Of a DNA stretch of 49,585 nucleotides, positions 43,018 to 49,585 are shown in pieces. The position numbers were made by a program, and so were the translations under genes. Origin of the DNA: Betaproteobacteria bacterium. GTDB taxonomy: Bacteria; Pseudomonadota; Gammaproteobacteria; Burkholderiales; SG8-39. Every line of letters starts with the position of its first letter. Positions within the stretch are counted from its first letter, which is position 1. The notes below the pieces were generated by a model, which saw nothing but the letters and a program-made list of their open reading frames with translations, was not told the DNA's origin and searched no databases. The stretch spans positions 1 to 49,585 of the forward strand of contig JAAOZY010000044.1 of assembly GCA_012274205.1 (NCBI GenBank), written 5' to 3'.

Positions 43018-44835
43018 ATGCATCTGCTCGAACAGGCTGCAATTTTTCTGCTGGCCGCGGTGCTGCTGGTGCCGCTGTTCCGGCGGCTCAAACTCGGCTC
43101 GGTGCTGGGCTACCTCGCTTCGGGCATGGCCATCGGACCCTGGGGGCTGGGCCTGGTCGGCGAAGTGCAGGCGACCATGAATTTCGCCGAATTCGGCGTG
43201 GTGCTGCTCTTGTTTCTGATCGGCCTCGAACTGCAGCCGAGCCGGCTGTGGGTGCTGCGCCGGCCGGTATTCGGCCTGGGCGGCGCACAGGTGGCGGCGA
43301 CCACGCTGGCGCTGATGCTCGCGAGCCTGGCATTCGGCCTGAACTGGCGCGAGGCGCTGGTGGTCGGCTTCGGCCTGGCAATGTCCTCCACGGCGCTGGT
43401 GATCTCCTCGCTCGCCGAGCGCGGCCAGCTGGCCGAGCGCCATGGCCGCAACGCCTTTGCCGTGCTGCTGTTCCAGGATCTGTCGGTGATTCCGATGCTG
43501 GCGCTGCTGCCGCTGCTGGCGTCCAACACGGCGCAGGGCGGCGGCAACTGGATCGCGGCGCTCAAGGGCGTGGCGGTGATCGTGGCGGTGATCGCGGGCA
43601 GCCGGCTGGTGGTGCGCCCGCTGCTGAAGCGCGCGGCCAGCTACGGCGGGCGCGAGGTGTTCACCGCGGCGGCCTTGCTGCTGGTGATCGGCGCCGCGCT
43701 GATCATGGAGCGCATCGGCCTGTCGGCCTCGCTCGGCGCCTTTCTCGCCGGCGTGCTGCTCGCCGACTCGGAGTTCCGCCACGAACTCGAGGCCGACATC
43801 GAGCCGTTCAAAGGCCTGCTGCTCGGATTGTTCTTCATCGCCGTGGGCATGAGCGCGAATCTGGACCTCGCCTGGCAGCGGCCGCTCGCGGTATTCGGGC
43901 TGGCGCTGGGCCTGATGGCCGGCAAGTTTGCGCTCATGTATGCAATCGCACGCGCCGGCGGCGCGCCGGACGAAACCTCGCAGCGGCTGGCCGCAGCGCT
44001 GGCGCAGGGCGGGGAGTTTGCCTTCGTGCTGTTCGCGGCGGCTGCGGGCCTGGGCATGTTCGCCGCGGACACGGCGCAGCTGCTGGTGCTGGTGGTAACG
44101 CTGTCGATGCTGCTCGCGCCGCCGTTTTTCGCGCTGCACGAGCGCGCGCTCGCGCTCTGGCTGGCGCGCAGCGCCGCGCCCGAGTACGACAGCATCGACG
44201 GGCCCGGCAATCCGGTCATCATCGCCGGCTACGGCCGCTTCGGTCAGATCGTGTCGCGCGTACTGCGCATGTGCGGTTTGCCGTTCACGGCGCTGGAGGC
44301 GAGCTACCAGCAGGTGGATTTCGTGCGCCGCTTCGGCAGCAACAAGGTCTATTACGGCGATGCGTCGCGGCTCGAATTGCTGCAGGCCGCGAAGGCGGGC
44401 GAAGCCAGGCTGTTCGTGCTCGCAATCGACGATGTCGAGGCCTCGGTCAAGACCGCGGAGGTGGTGCGCAGGCATTTCCCCGATCTGCCGATCCTCGCGC
44501 GCGCGCGCAACCGCGTGCACTACTTCCGGCTGCGCGACCTGGGCGTCAAGGCGATCTATCGCGAAACGTTCCCGGCGAGCCTCGACGTCGCGCGCCAGGC
44601 GCTGCTGCGCCTGGGCTTTGGCGCCGCTGCGGCCGAGCATGCGATCGGGCTGTTTCGCCAGCACGACGAGTCCCAGCTCGAAGCGCAGTACGCGGTGAAA
44701 CACGACGAGGCGAAGCTGATCCAGACCGCAAAGCAGGCGGCCGAACAGTTGCGCGAATTGTTCGAGGCCGACAGCGCGGGGACGGTCGCGGATTTCCCGC
44801 GCGTCGCGGCCGAGGGCGCGCCGCGCCGGTCTTGA
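43018..44835 (+). CDS. KefC/KefB-type cation:proton antiporter with TrkA-N domain
   Basis: A 605-aa CPA2 antiporter. Residues 1-380 are about 12 membrane helices with GMAIGPWGLGLV, LIGLELQPSRLW, SSTALVISSLAERGQ and FQDLSVIPMLALLPLLA, the KefB/C family marks. A cytoplasmic TrkA-N nucleotide-binding domain follows (VIIAGYGRFGQIVSRVL) and a C-terminal tail. In E. coli, Kef systems release K+ and acidify the cytosol when glutathione adducts of electrophiles bind the TrkA-N domain. The VOC gene 77 nt upstream fits that role. GAGGGG lies 5 nt before the ATG. Whether glutathione gates this protein is not shown. Confidence 0.93.
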   Translation: MHLLEQAAIFLLAAVLLVPLFRRLKLGSVLGYLASGMAIGPWGLGLVGEVQATMNFAEFGVVLLLFLIGLELQPSRLWVLRRPVFGLGGAQVAATTLALMLASLAFGLNWREALVVGFGLAMSSTALVISSLAERGQLAERHGRNAFAVLLFQDLSVIPMLALLPLLASNTAQGGGNWIAALKGVAVIVAVIAGSRLVVRPLLKRAASYGGREVFTAAALLLVIGAALIMERIGLSASLGAFLAGVLLADSEFRHELEADIEPFKGLLLGLFFIAVGMSANLDLAWQRPLAVFGLALGLMAGKFALMYAIARAGGAPDETSQRLAAALAQGGEFAFVLFAAAAGLGMFAADTAQLLVLVVTLSMLLAPPFFALHERALALWLARSAAPEYDSIDGPGNPVIIAGYGRFGQIVSRVLRMCGLPFTALEASYQQVDFVRRFGSNKVYYGDASRLELLQAAKAGEARLFVLAIDDVEASVKTAEVVRRHFPDLPILARARNRVHYFRLRDLGVKAIYRETFPASLDVARQALLRLGFGAAAAEHAIGLFRQHDESQLEAQYAVKHDEAKLIQTAKQAAEQLRELFEADSAGTVADFPRVAAEGAPRRS

Positions 44836-44878
44836 GGCGCGCCGACTGCGAACCGTCGGGCTGGCGCCCGAATAGCTT

Positions 44879-44884
44879 TAGAAT
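44879..44884 (+). promoter_or_regulatory. -10 hexamer for purN, leaderless arrangement
   Basis: TAGAAT ends 6 nt before the purN ATG. Transcription would then start at or next to the start codon. No Shine-Dalgarno sequence is seen before that ATG. Confidence 0.45.
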
Positions 44885-44890
44885 GCCGGT

Positions 44891-45505
44891 ATGAACACCA
44901 TGGTTGTATTGATTTCCGGCCGCGGCAGCAATCTGCGGGCGCTGGTCGAGGCCGGTTTGCCAGTGGCGGCGGTGATCAGCAACCGCGCCGATGCGGCGGG
45001 GCTCGCGTACGCTGCCGGTCGCGGCATCGCGACCGCGGTAGTGCCCCACCGCGACTATGCCACGCGCGAGGAATTCGACGCGGCGCTGGGGCAGGCGATC
45101 GACGCGTTCCGCCCCGGGCTGGTCGCGCTCGCCGGCTTCATGCGCATCCTCACCGCGGGATTCGTGCAGCGCTATCACGGCCGCATGCTCAACATCCATC
45201 CCTCGCTGCTGCCCGCATTTGCAGGACTGGACACCCATGCGCGCGCGCTTGCGGCCGGAGTGAAGCTGCACGGCTGCAGCGTCCACTTCGTTACCGCCGA
45301 ACTCGACCATGGCCCGATAGTCATGCAGGCGGCGGTGCCGGTGCTTGCCAGCGACGACGCAACCGCGCTCGCCGCGCGCGTGCTGGCGCAGGAGCATCGC
45401 ATCTACCCGCAGGCGGCGCGCTGGTACCTCGAACAAAAACTGGTCATCGAGCGCGGGGTGGTGCGCGTTAAGGGAGATCCTCCCCAGCAGTCGTACGCGC
45501 CGTGA
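44891..45505 (+). CDS. purN: Phosphoribosylglycinamide formyltransferase (GART)
   Basis: A 204-aa enzyme of purine synthesis that transfers a formyl group from 10-formyltetrahydrofolate to glycinamide ribonucleotide. MVVLISGRGSNLRAL binds the phosphate, and the catalytic triad is Asn101 and His103 in LNIHPSLLP and Asp139 in AELDHGPI. The ATG at 44891 follows a -10-like TAGAAT by 6 nt, so the message may be leaderless; ATG at 44900 is an alternative. It is the first of five closely linked genes. Confidence 0.97.
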   Translation: MNTMVVLISGRGSNLRALVEAGLPVAAVISNRADAAGLAYAAGRGIATAVVPHRDYATREEFDAALGQAIDAFRPGLVALAGFMRILTAGFVQRYHGRMLNIHPSLLPAFAGLDTHARALAAGVKLHGCSVHFVTAELDHGPIVMQAAVPVLASDDATALAARVLAQEHRIYPQAARWYLEQKLVIERGVVRVKGDPPQQSYAP

Positions 45506-46203
45506 TCAAATCCATTGCCTTTATCGCAGCCTGCGCCTATGCCGGCGCCTGCGCGGCGCAGCCGCCGCACCGGGTCGGCCTGAGCTACGAACTCAGCTAC
45601 AACGGCATCGTCGCGGCCGAGCTGACCGAGGTGTTGAAGCACGACGGCAAGACTTTTTCGCTGAGCTCAGAAGGCCGGGGCAAGGGCATAGGCGCGCTGC
45701 TGTACCGGGGCGCGGCCAGGCGTTCCTGCCGCGGCGAAATCACCAGCGCCGGCCTGCGTCCGCTCGAGTTCCGCGAGCAGCGCGGCGACCGGCCGGCCGC
45801 AGTGGCCAGCTTCGATTGGGCGAAAAAGACGCTGACGCAGGAATACGACGGCAAGACCGAGACCACGCGCATGGTGCCGCAGTTGCAGGACCGGCTGAGC
45901 TTCCTCTACGATTTTGCATTCCAGTCCGCGCCCGATCTCAAACCGGGCAAGGTGCTCAGGGCGGTGCTGACCGACGGCAGGGGCCTGAGCCGCTTCGAGT
46001 ACAAGGTCGAGGGGACGGAACTGCTGAAGACGCCGGCGGGCGAGTTGCAGACGGTGCATCTGGTGAAGCAGCGCGAGAACCAGGACGACAAGGGCACGGA
46101 GCTGTGGTTTGCGCTGGATCGCGACTACCTGCCGGTGCGCATTCTGGTGCTCGAAAAGGACGGCGCGCGCATCGACCAGGTGCTGACGCGGATCGAAAAC
46201 TGA
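45502..46203 (+). CDS. DUF3108 exported protein
   Basis: A 233-aa protein with a signal peptide (IKSIAFIAACAYAGACAA). The mature part is beta-rich, with LSYELSYNGIVAAELTEVL, FSLSSEGRGKGIGALLYRG and LWFALDRDYLPVRILV, the DUF3108 pattern. Such proteins are periplasmic or outer-membrane associated and of unknown function. The start is a GTG that overlaps the purN stop (GTGA). Its own stop codon overlaps the next ATG by one base. The purN-DUF3108 linkage recurs in betaproteobacteria (from memory). Confidence 0.87.
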   Translation: MIKSIAFIAACAYAGACAAQPPHRVGLSYELSYNGIVAAELTEVLKHDGKTFSLSSEGRGKGIGALLYRGAARRSCRGEITSAGLRPLEFREQRGDRPAAVASFDWAKKTLTQEYDGKTETTRMVPQLQDRLSFLYDFAFQSAPDLKPGKVLRAVLTDGRGLSRFEYKVEGTELLKTPAGELQTVHLVKQRENQDDKGTELWFALDRDYLPVRILVLEKDGARIDQVLTRIEN

Positions 46204-47459
46204 TGCCCGCCCTGCACCGACCGCTGCTCGAACACACTGCGGCCGCGCTGGCGGCGGTGCTGGAATTCAAATATCCGGCCGATGCGGTGCTGTCGCGCTA
46301 CCTGCGCGCCCACCGCGCCATCGGCCAGCAGGACCGCGCTTTCGTCGCCGACAACGTGTTCGCGATCCTGCGCCGCCTGCGGCTGCTGGAATCGCTGGCG
46401 CAGGGCCGCGACCCGCGCCGGCTGGTGCTGGCGGGGCTTATGCGCCTGCACGGCCTGAGTCTGCGCGAACTCGACGCGGTGCTGAACAGCGGGGAGCGCG
46501 ACTGGCTGGCGCAACTCAAGGGGCGCGCCGAGGACGACTCGCTCGCGCTGCGCTGCGATTTTCCCGACTGGCTGCTCGCCCGGCTGCAGCGGCAGTACGG
46601 CGAACAGGAACTGCTTGCGCTCGCGCACAGCCTGCACGAGAGCGCGCCGCTCGACTTGCGCGTGAACCTGCTGAAAGCCGAGCGCGAGGCGGTGCTTGCG
46701 CGCCTTGCCGCGGACGGCATCGGCGCGCGCGCGACGCCCTATTCGCCGCTGGGCGTGCGCCTCGAAGGCAAGCCGCAGATCAACCGGCACGCGCTGTTTC
46801 TCGAGGGCGCGATCGAGATCCAGGACGAGGGCAGCCAGCTCCTGTGCCAGCTGCTCGCGCCGCGGCGCGGCGAGATGGTCGCGGATTTCTGCGCCGGAGC
46901 CGGCGGCAAGACGCTGGCGCTGGGCGCGCTGATGCGCTCGAGCGGCCGGCTGTACGCGTTCGACGTGTCGGAGAAGCGGCTCGCCGGCCTCAAGCCGCGC
47001 CTTGCGCGCTCGGGACTCTCCAACGTGCATCCGCAGTGGATTGCGAGCGAGAGTGACGCGCGCCTGAAGCGCCTCGCCGGCAAGCTCGACCGTGTGCTGG
47101 TGGACGCGCCCTGCACCGGCCTGGGCACGCTGCGGCGCAACCCCGATCTCAAATGGCGCCAGGACGAGAACGCGCTCGCGGCATACCGCGCGCAGCAGGA
47201 CCGCATACTCGCCGCGGCAGCGAAGCTGGTGAAACCGGGCGGAAGCCTGCTCTATGCGACCTGCAGCCTGCTCGAGGAAGAGAATGCCGGCGTGGTCGAG
47301 TCCTTTCTCGGCGCCAACGCGCAGTTCTCGCTGCAGCCGGCCAACGCGGTGCTGGCGCAGCAGCGCATTGCACTGGATACCGGCGCGTACCTGCAGCTTG
47401 CGCCGCATGTGCATGGCACTGACGGTTTTTTTGCGGCGCTGCTGACAAGAAGTCGATGA
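46203..47459 (+). CDS. RsmB/NOP-family RNA (cytosine-5) methyltransferase
   Basis: A 418-aa SAM-dependent enzyme that methylates cytosine C5 in RNA. An N-terminal NusB-like helical region (1-130) precedes the methyltransferase domain with VADFCAGAGGKTLALGALM (SAM-binding motif I), VDAPCTGLGTLRRNPDLKW (the DAPC motif) and YATCSLLEEEN (the catalytic TCS motif). It resembles RsmB but is shorter at the N-terminus and may be one of the unassigned members. The frame is open about 860 nt further upstream, but the ATG overlapping the DUF3108 stop (TGATG) is the natural start. The PLD gene starts within its stop codon. Confidence 0.92.
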   Translation: MPALHRPLLEHTAAALAAVLEFKYPADAVLSRYLRAHRAIGQQDRAFVADNVFAILRRLRLLESLAQGRDPRRLVLAGLMRLHGLSLRELDAVLNSGERDWLAQLKGRAEDDSLALRCDFPDWLLARLQRQYGEQELLALAHSLHESAPLDLRVNLLKAEREAVLARLAADGIGARATPYSPLGVRLEGKPQINRHALFLEGAIEIQDEGSQLLCQLLAPRRGEMVADFCAGAGGKTLALGALMRSSGRLYAFDVSEKRLAGLKPRLARSGLSNVHPQWIASESDARLKRLAGKLDRVLVDAPCTGLGTLRRNPDLKWRQDENALAAYRAQQDRILAAAAKLVKPGGSLLYATCSLLEEENAGVVESFLGANAQFSLQPANAVLAQQRIALDTGAYLQLAPHVHGTDGFFAALLTRSR

Positions 47460-48004
47460 AACGGGTCGCTCTATTGCTTGCGCTGCTGCTCGCCGGCGCG
47501 GCCGGGGCGCAAGTGCCGCCGCAATTCCCGGCGCAGGGAACGGTGCAGGTGGCATTCACGCCCTGGGACAAGGCCGAGGCGCTGATCGTGGACAGCCTGC
47601 GCCGGGCCAGGCGGCAGATTCTGGTGCAGGCGTTCAGCTTCACCAGCCGCCCCCTGGCGAACGCGCTGATCGCCGCCAAACGGCGCGGAGTAGAGGTGCA
47701 GGTGCTGGCCGACCGGGAGCAGACCTTCGGCGGCGAGGCGAGCCGCATACCAGATCTGGCCCGGGCCGGCATCCCGGTGATGCTGGAGGTGCGCTACCAA
47801 AGCGCGCACAATAAGATCATGGTGATCGACGACAGCACTGCCGATGCTACGGTGATCACGGGGAGCTACAATTGGACCTACGCCGCGCAGTACAAGAATG
47901 CTGAAAACGTGCTGATCCTGCGGCAAAATCCCGATGTCGCGCATGCCTACGCCGCCAACTGGCGGCGGCACCGCGCCGACGCCTTGCCCTACGCCGAACA
48001 ATGA
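47456..48004 (+). CDS. Secreted phospholipase D-like protein (single HKD)
   Basis: A 182-aa PLD-superfamily protein with a signal peptide (VALLLALLLAGAAGA). One HKD motif is complete: His118, Lys120 and Asp125 in HNKIMVIDD, followed by GSYNWTYAAQ. With one motif it would act as a dimer, like the Nuc endonuclease or the PLDc_2 cardiolipin-related proteins. Periplasmic nuclease or phospholipase activity are both possible. It overlaps the methyltransferase gene by 4 nt (ATGA) and the MscS gene by 4 nt (ATGA). Confidence 0.9.
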   Translation: MKRVALLLALLLAGAAGAQVPPQFPAQGTVQVAFTPWDKAEALIVDSLRRARRQILVQAFSFTSRPLANALIAAKRRGVEVQVLADREQTFGGEASRIPDLARAGIPVMLEVRYQSAHNKIMVIDDSTADATVITGSYNWTYAAQYKNAENVLILRQNPDVAHAYAANWRRHRADALPYAEQ

Positions 48005-49281
48005 AAAAAGAGACCTACAGCAACCTGCTGCAAAACGCCTGGATCGACCTTCACGATCCGCAGGTTGCGTGGCAAATCGCCATCCTGCTTGGCTGCTTCG
48101 CCCTCGCCTGGGGCGCGGGCCGGGCGCTGCGCCTGTCGCGCGTCGAGGCCGACGGCATATGGAAATTAGGTGTTGGCGGCCTGCGGCGCATCCTGTTTCC
48201 GATCGTCGCGCTGCTCCCGCTGACGCTAAGCATCAGCCTGGCCAAGCGCTGGATCGAGGTCGACCTGTTGCGGCTGTTCGTGCCGCTGCTCATATCGCTG
48301 CTGCTGGTGCGCCTGTTCTTCTATCTGCTGCGCCACGTGTTCGCGCGCGGCAGCATCGTGCGCAGTTTCGAGCGCGCCATCGCGGTCCTGGTATGGGGCG
48401 GATTGGTGCTGCATGTTTCCGGCCTGCTGCCGGACGTGATCGACATTCTCGACGATATCAAGTTCCATCTTGGTACGCAGAAGCTCTCGCTGTGGCTGGT
48501 GCTGCAGGGCCTGTTCTGGGTGGTGATCACGCTGCTCGCGGCGATGTGGCTCTCCGGCACCATCGAGGCGCGGCTGATGCGCGCCGAATCGCTGCATTCC
48601 AGCCTGCGCGTGGTGTTCTCGCGCATCGCCAGGGCGCTGTTGGTGGTGCTTGCGGTAATTATCGTGCTGCCGCTGCTGGGCATAAACCTCACGGTCCTGT
48701 CGCTGTTCGGAGGCGCCATCGGCGTGGGCGTGGGCTTTGGCCTGCAGAAGATCGCGAGCAATTACATCAGCGGCTTCATTGTCCTGCTCGACCGTTCCAT
48801 CCGCATCGGTGACCTGATCACGGTCGACAATTTTTACGGGGAGGTGAAGAACATCACCACGCGCTATGCAGTGGTGCGCGCGCTCGACGGGCGCGAGGCC
48901 ATCATTCCGAACGAACTGCTGATCGCAACCACGGTCCTGAACCATTCCTATTCCAACCGCCAAGTCCGCCTTGCCCTGCCGATTCAGGTCGCGTATCGAA
49001 GCGACCTGGAGCAGGCGATGAAGTTGATGGTGGAGGCCGCGCGCCGGCATGCGCGCGTGCTCGCCGACCCGCCGCCGAAGGCGTTTCTGCTGCGCTTTGC
49101 CGACAGCGGCATCGACCTCGAACTCGGGGTCTGGATCGACGATCCCGAAAGCGGCGTGCTCAGCATCCGCTCCGAGCTGTTTCTCGACACCTGGCGCGCC
49201 TTTCAGGAGGCCGGCATCGAGATTCCCTACCCGCAGCGCGAAGTGCGCATCCTGCCTGGCGCGGACGCCGCCCCTGTCTGA
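48001..49281 (+). CDS. MscS-family mechanosensitive channel
   Basis: A 426-aa inner-membrane channel protecting against osmotic shock. About five transmembrane helices are followed by the MscS pore and beta domain: LSLFGGAIGVGVGFGLQKI, ASNYISGFIVLLDRSI, RIGDLITVDNFYGEVKNI and the loop REAIIPNELLI. The N-terminal part is longer than in E. coli MscS (286 aa) by two or three helices. It overlaps the PLD gene by 4 nt, so the chain purN to mscS is translationally coupled to its end. Confidence 0.95.
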   Translation: MKKETYSNLLQNAWIDLHDPQVAWQIAILLGCFALAWGAGRALRLSRVEADGIWKLGVGGLRRILFPIVALLPLTLSISLAKRWIEVDLLRLFVPLLISLLLVRLFFYLLRHVFARGSIVRSFERAIAVLVWGGLVLHVSGLLPDVIDILDDIKFHLGTQKLSLWLVLQGLFWVVITLLAAMWLSGTIEARLMRAESLHSSLRVVFSRIARALLVVLAVIIVLPLLGINLTVLSLFGGAIGVGVGFGLQKIASNYISGFIVLLDRSIRIGDLITVDNFYGEVKNITTRYAVVRALDGREAIIPNELLIATTVLNHSYSNRQVRLALPIQVAYRSDLEQAMKLMVEAARRHARVLADPPPKAFLLRFADSGIDLELGVWIDDPESGVLSIRSELFLDTWRAFQEAGIEIPYPQREVRILPGADAAPV

Positions 49282-49325
49282 GCCGCCGCGGCGCGCATGC
49301 GCCCGCCGGGCCTGACAGTCCGCCA

Positions 49326-49353
49326 TTGCGCAATAGCCCAGATGACGTAGAAT
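49326..49353 (+). promoter_or_regulatory. Promoter candidate of the desaturase gene
   Basis: TTGCGC (49326-49331) and TAGAAT (49348-49353) are separated by 16 nt. The transcript would have a leader of about 33 nt to the desaturase ATG. Confidence 0.4.
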
Positions 49354-49392
49354 CCCTGCCTGTTTTCTGATATCGGCGGGGATCGAATTTCA

Positions 49393-49585
49393 ATGTTTTT
49401 TTCCGGGCTGTTGGATCTGCCTTGGTGGGGCCTGGTCATCGTGACCCTGGTCCTGACCCATATCAGCATTGCTGCTGTCACCATATTCCTGCATCGGCAC
49501 CAGGCCCACCGCGCGCTGGACCTGCATCCGCTGGCGAGCCATTTCTTCCGCCTCTGGCTGTGCCTGACCACCGGCATGGTGACCA
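49393..49585 (+). CDS. Fatty acid desaturase, N-terminal part (cut by window edge)
   Basis: Only the first 64 codons are in the window. A hydrophobic helix (WWGLVIVTLVLTHISIAAV) leads to the first histidine box of membrane fatty acid desaturases, His34-x4-His39 in FLHRHQAHRALDLHP, then a second helix begins. It fits the acyl-CoA/acyl-lipid delta-9 type desaturase family. The remaining histidine boxes lie outside the window. The ATG at 49393 has only a weak ribosome-binding site. Confidence 0.82.
   Translation, partial: MFFSGLLDLPWWGLVIVTLVLTHISIAAVTIFLHRHQAHRALDLHPLASHFFRLWLCLTTGMVT

Overview
The window reads as about 50 kb of chromosome from a high-G+C betaproteobacterium, probably one that stores polyhydroxyalkanoate. 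This is inferred from gene content: a phasin, the gene set hrpA, EI24-domain protein, gluQ, purN and RsmB-type methyltransferase, a YhaJ/pirin/DoxX cluster, and many DUF families common in that class (DUF2917, DUF3108, DUF3617, DUF1499). I see no rRNA, tRNA, CRISPR array or complete insertion sequence. About 49 protein genes are supported, one of them a truncated remnant and one cut by the right edge.

Layout. 1-2.7 kb: a visibly lower-G+C edge with a stand-alone tyrosine recombinase, a truncated membrane-protein remnant and a cation:proton antiporter, probably the end of an acquired segment. 2.9-8.4 kb: hrpA, a REP-like palindrome, an EI24-domain membrane protein and a CinA/MoaB-like domain protein. 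8.5-14.6 kb: a large lipoprotein ending in a thaumatin-like domain, an HpcH/HpaI aldolase, and small exported proteins (surface-adhesin E, BON, DUF3617, DUF2917). 14.8-21.7 kb: a MocR regulator, a glycosyltransferase, a proteostasis block (Hsp20, Lon, Hsp20) and a phasin with a strong promoter and tandem terminator hairpins. 22-25.5 kb: a DMT exporter, a lipoprotein and a PAS-GGDEF diguanylate cyclase.

25.7-32.2 kb is the most unusual metabolic part. A TetR regulator heads a B12-dependent acyl-CoA mutase (separate B12 and catalytic subunits), its MeaB-type GTPase chaperone and a DMT permease. After a 353-nt gap comes a 4-hydroxybutyryl-CoA dehydratase/HpaB-family enzyme. In both enzymes several residues that define the characterised enzymes are replaced, so their substrates are open.

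32.2-44.8 kb: gluQ with a repeat-derived insertion in its zinc loop; alpha/beta hydrolase, thioredoxin, catalase-like and DUF1499 genes; a gnd-zwf-tal pentose-phosphate operon; then LysR, pirin, DoxX, VOC/glyoxalase and a KefC-type antiporter, which together look like an electrophile or redox-stress module. Two copies of a structured intergenic repeat with compensatory stem changes lie in this part. 44.9-49.6 kb: a tight chain purN, DUF3108, RsmB-like, PLD and MscS with 1-4 nt overlaps, then the start of a fatty acid desaturase.

All homology statements come from recognising sequence motifs by eye; no database search was run. Residue numbers of reference enzymes are from memory.
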